A stretch of 64,000 bases of DNA, from assembly GCA_017654935.2 (NCBI GenBank), contig CM065699.1, forward strand, positions 13,822,011 through 13,886,010, given 5' to 3'. This stretch comes from Phymorhynchus buccinoides. Its lineage: Eukaryota; Mollusca; Gastropoda; Neogastropoda; Raphitomidae. Positions 1-11,484 of the stretch are shown piece by piece. The notes under the pieces were generated by a model. That model ran no database searches. It was given only the letters and a program-made list of their open reading frames with translations, and was not told the origin of the DNA. The position numbers and the translations under genes were made by a program. Positions within the stretch are counted from its first letter, which is position 1. Each line of letters starts with the position of its first letter.

Positions 1-381
1 GCTATAAATATCATGCTGTTCTCCTACCGCTTCGTCAGTATTACCATGTACCAGTCAGTTCGCCAGTTACGTTCAGTTTCAGACCCATTTCCCTTCAGAT
101 CCCTAGACCTGTATAAACTTTCAACTGCTGGTCGAAGCTCTTTGGCTGTATCTTTTTTAAGGACCAACCGCATAGAACAAAACAACGGCGTTGCATGGAA
201 CGCCCTACTTCCAGAAACCATTCAGGCCCCTTCTGCTAAGATCTTCAGAAGGCTGCTGGCAGAGCACTAAAGCTTCAGATCCAAGGGTAGGCAGTGGTTG
301 GGCCGGCATCATGCTGGGTACCGCTGAACGGTCCTTGTCTGGCCGGTTGTCTGGCTGTCTACCCACCAACCCCCCCCCCCC

Positions 382-462
<81 letters not shown>

Positions 463-490
463 CTTTCCTTTGACCTCTTCGCCCTTTTCA
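1..490 (+). mobile_element. LINE 3'-end unit (partial copy) with (CT)n tail
   Basis: The same unit recurs at 1260-2240 and, inverted, in the 26.6-30.6 kb array. Conceptual translation is broken but recalls the C-terminal end of CR1/L2-type reverse transcriptases: in fuller copies RIEHKLNTPCYKY, then RQLRSVSDPFP, then KLSTAGRRSFAV. The coding remnant is followed by a 3' UTR-like stretch and a (CT)n tract at about 383-462. It is a dead, 5'-truncated copy. Confidence 0.75.
383..462. repeat. (CT)n microsatellite
   Basis: A nearly pure CT dinucleotide tract follows a short poly-C run and forms the 3' tail of the LINE unit. Open frames here (poly Ser-Leu or Arg-Glu) are artefacts. Confidence 0.95.
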
Positions 491-1247
491 TCATTATATT
501 AAAAGGCAAACTGTCCGTCCGTCCGTGTGTGTGTCCCTGAAACACAGAACGGGCCTTACAACTCCGCCGTTTTTTGACCGAATCGCTTCAAATGTGCTAT
601 CAGCCCTAACGTGGCTATGGCAACGGCAACCAAGGCGGCCGTGTCATTTGCGCGGTTTGGCAAATGCGCGAAACACGTATCCACCGGCATCTCGGCGCCC
701 GTATCTCTGGTATTTCTGGACGGATTGCCTACCAATTTGGCAGGTAGATGACTGGGTGACAGTGACTATCTGTGTACCAAACTAGAAGCGAATCGCGCGC
801 GATATGGGCCGCTTCACCATTTCACACACCGCGTCAAAACGAGACCAGATATTGACACGCAATTTGGAATGTGCGTGACCAGGGATAGTGACCATCTTGG
901 TGCAAACTTGCAACAGCATCCATTCATAAACGCGCCCAATATGAGCCAATTTACATTTGCGCGGACCGCCGTCCACAACAAACAGTTTACACAGAAGCAA
1001 CTCGGTACTGCGTGCGCGGGCAAGAAAAGGGTTGGAGAGCGGAGATTACTTTAGCGAGGTACAATATCCCGCTATTCACCGAGTGAGAGCGGAGATTACC
1101 AAACAGTTTACACAGAAAGAACTCAGTACTGCGCGCGTGCAGGCAAGAAAAGGGTTGGAGAGCGGACCCTGCGAAACCGGTACTCAGCGTTACCGGTACT
1201 TGGCGTTACGAGTACTAGGCGTTACCGGTACTCGGCGTTGGCGCTAG
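491..1247 (+). mobile_element. Non-autonomous Helitron, left-arm specific
   Basis: The 757-bp insert begins TCATTATATTAAAAGGCAAA and ends GGCGTTGGCGCTAG, placed between A490 and T1248. That is the Helitron signature: 5' TC, 3' CTRR, insertion between A and T, no target duplication. The equivalent place in the inverted right arm (about 29810-29815) reads straight through with the AT intact, giving a natural empty site. Three relatives occur at 36225-36482, 44665-44829 and 52227-52799 (minus). No Rep/helicase coding sequence is present, so it needs an enzyme supplied in trans. The GGCGTTAC/GTAC motif repeated near the 3' end may form the terminal hairpin. Confidence 0.85.
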
Positions 1248-2260
<1,013 letters not shown>

Positions 2261-2329
2261 AGAAATGACCTTGTCAACAGTTGAAAGAACTGCCTTCGTT
2301 AGCGACCACCTCTGCGTCTTCAAAACGAA

Positions 2330-2751
2330 TACTAAAATCCACCAATGAAGCACACACTTTCTCTCTTGTTCTAGGTTTGTTTCTTTTCGCATGTTTCTTT
2401 GTCAAATGTGTGGGGGCTATTTTCCATTCTTCTGTGTATAGTGTTTTTGTTTGAATATGTTATTTTATATACCTTAATGTGTGTGTCAGAGAGAGAGAGA
2501 GAGAGAGAGAAAGTCTGACAAGATGGGTTTTTTTGGAATAAGAATAATATGAGATAATAATAATATAATAATAATGATGATATGCTAATAATAAGAATAA
2601 TAAGAATAATGAGATTGTGCACATAGAATGCTGAGAGAGGGGAGAGACAAACAAAAACAAGAGATATAGATGAATGCTTTACAACATGTTTAGCAAGAAT
2701 AATATCCATGAAAGTAATGAGATTGTACACATTGAATGCTGAAAGACAGAC

Positions 2752-2782
<31 letters not shown>

Positions 2783-3360
2783 GAGACAGACAGAGAGAGA
2801 TCGCCATCCTTTGACGCGGCATCGTGTCGGAGACCGCTGAACAAGTTGTGGCTGGCTGGGTCACTGTGTGTGTGCGGTGTGTGCGTGTGCGTGCGTGCGT
2901 GTGCGCGCGCGCGAACGCGTTGCGTGCGTCATTCTGTATGGGTCACTCTGTGTGTGTGTGTGTGTGAAACTCTGTGTTAGTATGTGTGTGTGTGTGTGTG
3001 TCACTGTGTTAGTGTGTGTGTGTGTGTGTATCCATCAAGTTTGGGGGAGGGGTGGAAGGAAGAGAGAGAGAGCAGATTTCAGACGATAAAACGCTTGGGC
3101 TGTTCATTTATTTATTTATTCATTGCAATAAGGGGGGGGGGGGGGGGGGGGGCCTTAAGGATTGTGGAAGCTGATACAAAACGAAAGTTCAAAGTGCAAA
3201 TAAATACAAAAACAAATCCCTCTTCATGGAAACAAAATCCTTTCGCGTGCATTGAATTGTTGTCATGACACCATAAACTTTGGCGCAGATAGACAGAGAG
3301 AGAAGGGGGGGGTGGGGGTGGAATCAGCACCCATTGACGCAGCATCACGTCAGATCCCAC
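2330..3360. repeat. Low-complexity stretch with GA, GT and poly-G tracts
   Basis: It holds (GA)n at about 2490-2510 and 2750-2800, GT/GC-rich sequence at 2865-3030 and a poly-G run at about 3132-3152. The module with a CTGGCTGGGTCACTGTG word recurs at 3370-3390, 24520-24540, 24940-24960 and 31540-31560. No gene is seen. The part from about 2700 onward is shared with the right arm. Confidence 0.6.
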
Positions 3361-4240
3361 TGAACGGGTTCTGACTGGCTGGGTCACTGTGTGTGCGCGC
3401 GTGCGTGAGCGCGCGTACATGCCCGCGGACATGGCATCATGTTGGAATAGGGTGGGTGGGGTCTGCACCGTCCATAAGGGTCTCTGACCGATTGGACGTT
3501 AATCTCATCACCATCCGTGGGGTCTGTCTCACCCATTATATGGAAACGAAAGCGTGTCCTGGGTGTAAAAGTTGTGACTAAATCTTCGATAGGTGCCGGA
3601 ATTATCCGTAAAGTGATGTTCCAGTTATTCGTTAGGCCTGCTTTCTGTTGTGTGTTTTTATTGAGGAATACGTAGTTCTTTTTTTTTTTTTTTTGTCGGA
3701 GTGTTGCACACAGATAACTCTTGTCAGATAATGAGTGGTCCTTGGTGGGTGGATAATTTTTTGTCTTGCAAAGAGTTTCACAGAGATACTTTATGTCAAT
3801 TGTTTTCCATTTTATTATGCGTAGTTGTCTTTTCTGGCGGCAAATTTCTTCCTAGGTGTCCTTTGGTAAAGAGGATGCACGTGAAAGGAATGTTCCTTGG
3901 TTTGCGAGCAGGACATTTCTCTCTCTCTCTCTGCTCAGTGGACATGGCTCAAAATAATAACCCTCCCTCGCCGCTCCCCCCCCCCCTCCCTCCCCCCCCC
4001 CCTCCTCCCCGTCAAAATGAAGAAATTAATGTCAAATGAAAATTGGGAAATTAATAAAGTAATAAATGAAGAATGAACTGGGAAGATCAGTAACCTGGGC
4101 TTACCATGATATATGCAAACTGAAAATGACCTGAAGGAATTTTAGAAACACGGACGAGGCACTATGGATGTGCAAAACTGGAACGACCACAGGCTTCATT
4201 TCTGACTGAAGGCAAGTAAAAGGAAAGAAAGGAAACCAGA
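3360..4240. other. Inverted-arm sequence, no gene recognised
   Basis: It is very similar to the reverse complement of 23655-24560. The open frame at 3701-4039 is nearly identical in the two arms, but so is the surrounding DNA, so the conservation reflects recent duplication rather than selection. It resembles no known family. Confidence 0.6.
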
Positions 4241-4372
4241 GAGAGAGAGAGAGAGAGAGGGGGGGGAGAGGGGGAGAGAGAGGTAGAGAGAGAGAGAGAG
4301 AGGGAGTGAGGGAGAGAGAAGAGAGAGGGGGATGGAGGGAGAGAGAGAGAGAGAGAGGGGGAACGAGAAAGA
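4240..4372. repeat. (GA)n-rich tract
   Basis: A purine tract of GA dinucleotides and short G runs. The right arm carries a shorter, purer (CT)n at about 23600-23652, so repeat length differs between arms. Confidence 0.9.
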
Positions 4373-4406
4373 GATTTGATACAGTTTATTTAATAAAAAG
4401 GTGAAA

Positions 4407-4652
4407 TTAACTCTAGCGCCATGTATGTTTTGACATTCTTGTTTGCCCGTTGCATCTCAACCAACAAGAGGGGAGTAACTATATTTTCGAGGGCGCATGC
4501 GTTTTAGTTTAACGTAAGAAACGGTGACATAAGCTTTAAAAATGGACGAACATATGGCAGGGTGCTTGGCAGTGGGAGTGTCTTTGCATTTGGTAGAAGT
4601 GTAGAGTGATGTCATGAGCGAATACATTCGCCCACGGTGCTAGAAGAGTTAA
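4407..4652. mobile_element. TTAA-flanked MITE, second family (left-arm copy)
   Basis: The element is bounded by TTAA at 4407-4410 and 4649-4652. Its inverted ends are CTCTAGCGCC and GGTGCTAGAAGAG, about 246 bp in all with no coding capacity. The same element is at the matching place in the right arm (23323-23566), so it predates the duplication. A 600-bp relative lies at 36855-37458. TTAA duplication suggests piggyBac-type mobilisation. Confidence 0.7.
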
Positions 4653-5440
4653 GAAATGAAGAGAAGAAACCAGTTATGGTTGTAGCAAAATATAAAGTGT
4701 TCCTGTGCAATTATCAACATTTTGTGCATCGATGAAAATAATATGAAGAAAATGAGCAAGCAAATGAGCAAGACTGTAAAAGTGCAAAGCGTAAGCAGAA
4801 AAGCATATTTCAAATAGTCATTAGACAGCGCACAGAATAAGTACAAAAGCGGAAACTTGAAGTTAAATCCATAACAGACGCTTACCCACAAGTTTAAACG
4901 GATGAAAGGATATTAAATGTTTCAATTGAAATTATTTCATCGTCCCTTAAATTAAATTAACAATTTCCTCTTATTTAAAAAAAAGATTCCTATTCTTTTT
5001 TGAAGAAGAATACAACTAAACTATTAAGTGTTTGAACACTATATATAAACATTCTGCATTTGCCATTTTCAGGAAACGACAGTACTCCCTGTCGCCGACG
5101 ACTTTACGCCCTCTTCGGCCTTTCGGCCATGTGGGGCAACTCCCTGTCGCAACCGACTGTCGCCCATAAAAGCAGCTTGTTAGAAGACAAGCACCACCAC
5201 ACAGAGGCCCATAGACTACACAGGCACACTGCGGGTTTGCCTGGAGATGGTCATAGCTCCTGGGAAGAAGCTACACAGCAGGCCACTGGAGGCACAGGAT
5301 GGAAAACAAAACACCCGATGGGAACTAGAGACTCGCTGACTTCCACCTGCCCTACCAACACAAGAACAGTTCCCCACACCTGCTGAGGCCGTTGGAGGCA
5401 CGGGAGCTGAGACAGTAGCGGAAAGGCGGAGCCAGAACCA
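4653..5440. other. Inverted-arm sequence, no gene recognised
   Basis: Shared with about 22600-23320 in reverse. AT-rich at first, then a GC-balanced stretch at 5060-5440 with short open frames that are not conserved between the arms. No domain, splice pattern or promoter was recognised. Confidence 0.5.
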
Positions 5441-5447
5441 TCCCTTA

Positions 5448-5685
5448 GTCTGGCTGAGCTGTGGATTTCCTGACAGCTGTTGACATAGGTGGGTCTGTTT
5501 GTAATGAATAAAGAACCTGCCGACACTGTAGGGTACTGAGTCTGGCTGAGCTGTGGATTTCCTTACAGCTGTTGACATAGGTGGGTCTGTTTGTAATGAA
5601 TAAAGAACCTGCCGACATTGTAGGGTACTGAGTCTGGCTGAGCTGTGGATTTCCTTACAGCTGTTGACATAGGTGGGTCTGTATT
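5448..5685. repeat. 93-bp tandem repeat, about 2.5 copies
   Basis: Each unit contains GGCTGAGCTGTGGATTTCCT and GTTGACATAGGTGGGTCTGT. The right arm has about 8.5 units (21801-22590). Because 93 is a multiple of three, open frames run through several units, but both arms vary and nothing suggests a protein. Confidence 0.9.
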
Positions 5686-6409
5686 AAATAATCTACCGTA
5701 CTTTTTGTGCAACGTAGTTATGACATGAACGTTGGTAGGAGGATACATTGATGTGTGTTTGTTATGCGCGGTTTTGAACCTTAAAGCCGCCTCACACTAT
5801 CCAACCTTTTTATTTGTGAAGAAATTTAATTTATGTGAATATATTCAGCTACTTGTGGCCGTATGCCGTCTAACACTATCAGCAAGCATTGGCAGTATTC
5901 CCACAACTGCCTGAGTGAGTTGGAAATAAATGGTGGTCGCCAATTCCTTCCGTCCAGTTGGAAGGGTTTCATCCGACCAAAATTTGCATAATTTGTGACT
6001 ACTCACTCTGCATCACTCAAACAACCATTTTCACCCGACTTGGTTGGATAGTTTGAGGCAGCTTTTTTTATTTTTGTACCGTGGTGACAGTTTTGAGATG
6101 ACCCATAGCTGTTGACAGGACTATAAACGACTAACTCGCCGACCTTTCAGTGGAAATTTAAAAAAATCAAAAGATAAGGAAAAAGAGCCAGAACTCCTTG
6201 CAGAAAAACCAAATATTGGTCATTGTTCTTGGAGATGACAGAAGTGGGTATATAGGACAGTCCAAATCTGCCCAGTGAAGCACGCAGTATGGGAACGAAG
6301 TAAATCAATATTTCCTGTGGCAGTCACCGATTAAATAACCTCCCCCACCCCCCACCCGTCCCTCCCATCCACCCACCCAGGCTCGTGATCCTCTTGAATA
6401 CTTTCTTCA

Positions 6410-6605
6410 TCTTTTTACATTTCCCCTGAGGGTGGAAAGGGGGGGTGGCTTTTGTACAAATACTTTACCCGTCTTCTGGAAGTTCTGTGCTAATATATCA
6501 TTCTCTTTGACTCTGCCTTTTCCTTTTGCTTTACTGAATCCTGTAATGTAAATTAATGTTGATATTGAAATGCTGTGATAAAATGTTTTTGCAGTGTGTG
6601 GGGGA
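6410..6605 (-). repeat. Fragment of a dispersed SINE-like repeat
   Basis: It contains the family words CTTCTGGAAGTTCTGTGC and CTTTGACTCTGCCTTTTCC, also found at 16.0-18.4, 20.6-21.1, 48.4-49.1 and 57.0-57.3 kb. The inverted counterpart is about 20520-20700. Confidence 0.65.
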
Positions 6606-6611
6606 GGGGTA

Positions 6612-8216
6612 ATGCTATTAATAATGATTAATGTTGATGACTGTGCTAATGTTTCAGAAATCGTGTGTTCGCGCGCGCATGTGCCGCTTCGTGCGCATAC
6701 AAAGCTTTGTGCATTTCGCATAAAACTCAGAAAGTTTAGGGTAGGGTTAGAGATAGGTTAGGGATAGGGTTAGGGTAGGATAGGGTTAGCGATAGTAAGA
6801 AAGTAACATAAAGTCACGTAGAGTGCATTAGCGCCTGCGTGCGTGTGTGGCAAACCCGTTTATCCTATCGGAAGATTTTTTAAATTTAGGATTATACTTG
6901 TGTGTGCGAACCGGTGGTAATGTTGCGTGTGTGTGTTCGTGTGTGTGTGTGTGTGTGTGATTTTTTTGTATTTTTATTGATTGAGAAATTGTTAATTTTT
7001 AATTTAGGGGGTGGGGTGCAGAAAGCGTCATTTTATTGTTATGAGTATTTTGTGTATTGTTGCGTGATTTTGTTTTACTTTTGAGAGAGAGTGGAAGAGT
7101 TGACCGTAGGTGGTGATGCAATGATTGTGATAATTGCCAAGAGAGGGTTATTGTGTTTGATTGAGATCCTAAGTAATTGCACAAAAATGTGTTATGGATT
7201 AAGATAGGGTGATTAAGGTGAGTGAAAGAGAGTTGGTTAGAGAGAGAGAGGGGGGGGAGAGAGGTTTTTTTTGCAATTTCATTTTTGTATAATTTCTTTA
7301 TACAATTTTGAATTTCATCGTTTTTGTTTTACTTATTTTTTTCATTGTCAGTACAGCTTTTATAGTTAATCTGACAATAAATTGGTTCCAGTCCAGTCCA
7401 GTGTGTGTGTGTGTGTGTGTGAAATTGTTTGATGTCCATGAGGGACGGTGTGTGGGTAAAACTGTTGGGGGATGGATGCAGTGAAAAGTATGTTGTGTAA
7501 CTTTGATCTGTGGGCATTTGTGTGTGTTTGTGGGTTTTTTTAATATTTGATTTAATGTATTTATTTTAATCCGCTGCACGTGTTGCTAAACAAAACTTCC
7601 CATTTTAAACTTGTTCTTTATTGGACAATGGAGTTGTTTTTAATTTGAATTAAAATCATTTCAATTTTTATGCCTATTAACTTCAGTTATCCGTACTTCA
7701 TGTCCTAGAACTTCATTAGATTCGTCTCCTAAGCTTTGAAGAAATAGCACGAGTATTAACGCACCACCTTAGTTAAAGTCACAAAGCATGACTACTCAAA
7801 ACGTGTCAAAATGGGTGTGCACATTCAAGCCTACATGTAGCAATAAGCTTGAGATGGTAATCAGCAATTCCTCTGGGCTTCTTTGACAAATTAGGGGGTT
7901 CATGAGAAATCGTTTAAATGTGTTTGCCTTGCCAACAACAGTTGACACGCCCAATGTTGGCACATTTTGAGCAGCCACACATTTGTGATTTTCACAATTG
8001 GGGATGCATTGTTTTGTTGAGCTATTGCAATCCCACGAAAACAATAAAACGTGAGATTTTAGTACTCGAATAATTGAATTAATTATCTTCCAATTGTGAG
8101 ATTATTGGAATCAGCCATCTTTATTTTGTGCGCTTGAGAAAATGCGGCCCTTCATTTTTTTTGTCACTAGTATAGTATCTTTACTTTTTCATTCTGATTT
8201 AACTTACTTTACAGGA
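6612..8216. other. 1.6 kb segment present only in the left arm
   Basis: The right arm passes from the match of 6605 to the match of about 8217 near 20500. The left arm has GAGG at both edges (about 6604-6612 and 8219-8222) and the right arm has one. This is either an insertion with a 4-bp duplication or a right-arm deletion through 4-bp microhomology. The contents are AT-rich with GT runs and no recognised gene or terminal repeats. Its last bases (pyrimidines then TTTACAG) resemble a 3' splice site. Confidence 0.65.
6727..6795 (+). repeat. Degenerate telomere-like (TTAGGG) repeats
   Basis: A short run of GGGTTAG, GATAGG and TTAGGG variants inside the left-arm-only segment. Metazoan and molluscan telomeres use TTAGGG. 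It is only about 65 bp and imperfect, so it is an interstitial remnant at most. Confidence 0.55.
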
Positions 8217-8329
8217 AACGAGGACTACAGCGAAAAAAGACGCGAGCCACCTGAACAAACAGCTTGCAGAACAGCCATCACAGAAGACGAGTTTGCAGAG
8301 AAGAAACCAGCAGCGACAATAACGATTCT

Positions 8330-8630
8330 ACTGTGAAGAAACCGACATCATCGGCATCTCTTCAGTGACTAAGCCAACATAATCGAGATCTGTTCAGAGA
8401 AGAAATCGACATAACCGACATCGGCATCTCTTCAGTGAAGAATCCGACATCCAAAACCGACATCATCGACATATCTTCAGTAAAGAAATCGACATCTGAA
8501 ACCGACATCAGCATCTCTTCAGTGAAGAAATGGACATCTCTTCTGTGAAGAGACCGACATCATCGGCATCTGAAACCGACATCATCAGCATCTCTTCAGT
8601 GAAGAAACCAAAATCTCTTCAGTGAAAAAA
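8330..8630. repeat. Degenerate short tandem repeat (CTTCAGTGAAGAA / CGACATC)
   Basis: Words such as CATCTCTTCAGTGAAGAAA and ACCGACATCATCGGCATC recur irregularly every 30-60 bp. The right-arm counterpart is about 20190-20400. CTTCAGTGAAG is itself a small palindrome. Confidence 0.8.
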
Positions 8631-8673
8631 GCAGCAACATCATCTATATTGTTAGCCTGTCCATATCCTTCCG

Positions 8674-8722
8674 CCTCTCTCTCTCTGTCCTCTCTTTCTC
8701 TCAAATCAAAGTATCTGTTATG

Positions 8723-8778
<56 letters not shown>

Positions 8779-8783
8779 CTCCG

Positions 8784-8824
<41 letters not shown>

Positions 8825-8842
8825 CCTCTCTCTCTCTCTCTG
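8674..8842. repeat. (CT)n microsatellite
   Basis: CT-rich tract with interruptions, leading directly into the 40-bp minisatellite. Absent from the right arm. Confidence 0.9.
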
Positions 8843-8859
8843 TAATATCAGACTCTCTC

Positions 8860-9480
8860 AGCCTTTCCCTTGGGAAATGTGGTTGATGCAATGTGGCACA
8901 TCCCTTCCCCTGGGAAATGTGGTTGATGCAGTGTTATACATCCCTTCCCCTGGGAAATGTGGTTGATGCAATGTGGCACAGCCCTTCCCTTGGGAAATGT
9001 GGTTGATGCAGTGTGGTACATTCCTTCCCCTGGGAAATGTGGTTGATGTAATGTGGTGCACCCCTTCCCCTGGGAAATGTGATTGATGCAGTGCGGTACA
9101 TCCCTTCCCCTGGGAAATGTGGTTGATGCCGTGTGGCATCCCCTTCCCCTGGGAAATGTGGTTGATGCCGTGTGGCACAGCCCTTCCCTTGGAAAATGTG
9201 GTTGATGCCATGGGGCACATCCTTTCCCTTGGGAAATGTGGTCGATGCAATTTGTGGTGGTGTAAAGACATCCCTTCCCCTGTGAAATGTGGTTGATGCA
9301 ATGTGGTACATCCCTTCCCCCTGGGAAATGTGGTTGATGCAATGTGGCACATCCCTTTCCTTGGGAAATGTGGTTGATGCAGTGTGGTACATCCCTTCCA
9401 CTGGGAAATGTGGTTCATGTGGCATGGCCTTCTGGCACTGTGCTTGCTGCGGTGTGGTATGTCCAAGGAAATGTGGTTAC
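8860..9480. repeat. 40-bp minisatellite, about 14-15 copies, left arm only
   Basis: The core GGGAAATGTGGTTGATGCA recurs every 40 bp (about 8872, 8912, 8952, 8992, 9032, 9072, 9112 and on), followed by a variable GTGTGGYACA word and CCCTTCCCCT. The right arm goes straight from the match of about 8600 to the match of about 9490, so the (CT)n plus minisatellite block is a difference between arms. Long minus-strand open frames (HQPHFPG, NHISQGKG words) are products of the repeat. Confidence 0.92.
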
Positions 9481-9489
9481 TATATGGCA

Positions 9490-10101
9490 CAAAGATTCAG
9501 GAGACTTGAGCATGCGCTGGTTTCATCACTCCAAGGTTGGTTCCTTCCGCTGGCCTGGAACAAGGTAGCTTTGACTGGTGGCAAGTTGAGGCGTAGGAAC
9601 GACGATGAATTTATTTTTTTTTTAAGTAAAAGATCGTGATCAGATTTATTTAATTCCAGGAAGCGCTAGCGAATTTCTAAATCAAATTTTGTTTATTCCA
9701 GAGAGAGCAAGCAAAATGTCTTATGTCCAAATGGCAAGCAACAAATGTAGATCAGATTTATCCAGGAAGCGAATTTCAAAATCAAATTATAGAAAATAAC
9801 CCTTGGATGAATTTATTAAGTTTTGTTTTCGGCTTATCAAAATGGCTCCCCACGACTACAATGTTGATTCTGCATCAGTTGGGTATATGTATGGCCAAAT
9901 CATTTCTAAATGCTTGTTCTTGTATTTCTGAACTCAGTGTTTCAATGTACATGTAGTGAAGTTCCTAGTCGATGTTTTAAACATGCTAACACTTCCCATA
10001 TATTTTGATACACCTTTTGTTGTTGTTTACACTCGACGACATGTGGAAAGTCGTTTTCATTCATGATGTATTAGCCGAATTCACATTAAATGATTCTCTC
10101 A

Positions 10102-10137
<36 letters not shown>

Positions 10138-10281
10138 GGATGTGTTCAACTTATTTGTCCGTGCGTATTGATTGTCATGTGCGCACGACGTGTGAATCTA
10201 GCATATTAATGACTGCCTGTGCGCGCGGCACGCGCGCGTGTGTATGTGTAGGTTTTTTTTACAGTTTAAAGTTATTTTAAA
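9490..10281. other. Inner end of the left arm, no gene recognised
   Basis: Matches 18923-20190 in reverse, except that the right arm holds two extra MITEs (18935-19180 and 19695-19941). The target site of the first is intact here at 10261-10275. A (CT)n tract lies at about 10100-10137. Confidence 0.7.
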
Positions 10282-10654
10282 CGAGGGCATCGCCAAGCGG
10301 CAGATATGTACTTTGCCAGCTACCTGCCCCGCCCTGCACCTCCCTTGTCCCTCACATGTTAGGCCCCCGTCCTCCTTATGTCCTTTGGGTGATACACCTA
10401 CACACACCTTTGACTGGGTGCAAATCCTTTTCCGGGATGGACACCCGTACTTGGTGGGGTATACACCCTTAACACTGAGACATGCCTGCCGCTCGGCGAC
10501 TTTAAGCCCCACGTGGCACATTTTGTGCTACAATGTCTTTTACTTTTAGTATTAGACGCACTCCTTTACCGGAATGCACACCCTTAATTAGTGGGGGTGT
10601 ACACCCTTAATCAATGTGGCGTACACACCCTTAACTCGGAGGGTCTTGGCTTCT

Positions 10655-10895
10655 TTAAAACCCTTTCAACGCTAGCCAAAATTTACCATTAAACTTACAC
10701 GGGTAGAGAAAAGATTATGTCTGCAATACAGTATTCGTTGTGACATGCATAAAATAAGGGCGTATCCGTGCCTCCCAAAATTAAGAACATAAAGCTACTA
10801 TGATACCAGACCTTCATGTTGATGCCTTTTAGTGACATGGCTGTTAAATCATTGTGGTGCCATGAGGCGACAGTGGCGATGAAAAGGTAAATTAA
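10655..10895. mobile_element. TTAA-type MITE, first family (diverged copy)
   Basis: It reads CCCTTTCAACGC at one end and GGCGATGAAAAGG at the other, with TTAA near both, and shares internal words such as TTAGTGACATGGCTGTTAAAT with the better copies at 18935-19180 and 59419-59663. Confidence 0.65.
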
Positions 10896-11200
10896 TTACT
10901 TGAAGAGAGGTTTGACAACTACATATTTGAAATGAGATGGAAAACGGCCAGAACATAGAGAATCATTGATGATGGATGTAAAGTAAGGAAGGAGATCATC
11001 AAGGCACTGGGAGAAGAGAGATGAAGGTAGTTCACAGGTTTTAGTCTGAGTTTTGGTCAAAATCTTCTTAACCTCTTCAGTGGGAAACTGAGCGGAACTA
11101 GACCACATAGTGCCAGAAAAGTAAGTATCAGGCACAGTTGATGATTGATCGATTGGAAATCAAGGTTTTTGGCGGATAAATGGCTAGCTTGTCCTGTGAA
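10896..11200 (-). pseudogene. Non-LTR retrotransposon reverse transcriptase fragment
   Basis: The minus-strand frame carries TEEVKKILTKTQTKTCELP, CLDDLLPYFTSIINDSLC and GRFPSHFKYVVVKPLFK. This is the region just before the polymerase motifs in CR1/L2-type elements, and the VVKPLFK word normally leads into motif 1. Only this piece is present. It abuts a MITE on one side and is cut by stops on the other. Confidence 0.75.
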
Positions 11201-11484
11201 AGAAATGGAGAAACGATGATGGATTCAGACCTAGTGGATACAGGAAGTAGTAGTTGTGGATTTTGGTTTTATCAAGGAGAGAGGTTGGCTTAAAAACTAA
11301 CCTTTAAATGATGCGAAGTAGTACAAGCGAGAATTTGGGCTTTCAACAAGAGCATTTGTCTATACTGTCGGACACAATTTTGATGGCTCGGAATCTTTGT
11401 GATTTCAAGTCCAGTCTTAACCCACTGGGCGCTCTGCACCGGCGGCCATTTCTTCCGTTAGCCTTGAGTCATCTCAGTGCCCTG

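Noticed and set aside
383..470. Long Ser-Leu, Arg-Glu, His-Thr and Cys-Val open frames over CT, GA, CA and GT tracts across the window
   Set aside because: They follow from the dinucleotide repeats having no stop codons in several frames; there is no other coding evidence.
3701..4039. Open frame conserved between 3701-4039 (+) and 23813-24184 (-)
   Set aside because: The surrounding non-coding DNA is equally conserved because both lie in the inverted duplication; no domain recognised.
4407..4652. Left and right copies as independent insertions of one MITE
   Set aside because: Flanking sequence matches on both sides in both arms, so a single insertion before duplication is simpler.
5060..5386. 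Possible coding exon in the left arm (GC-balanced 108-codon frame)
   Set aside because: The frame is not kept in the right-arm copy and resembles no family.
8860..9480. CRISPR-like array
   Set aside because: Direct repeats without unique spacers, in a eukaryotic genome; these are minisatellites (also 5448, 21801, 33990, 43237).
8848..9490. Overlapping minus-strand frames with HQPHFPG / NHISQGKG repeats
   Set aside because: Produced by the 40-bp minisatellite. All three frames are open because the unit lacks stops, and the right arm lacks the block.
10896..11135. Host gene exon
   Set aside because: The peptide is the pre-polymerase part of a non-LTR ORF2, not a host protein.
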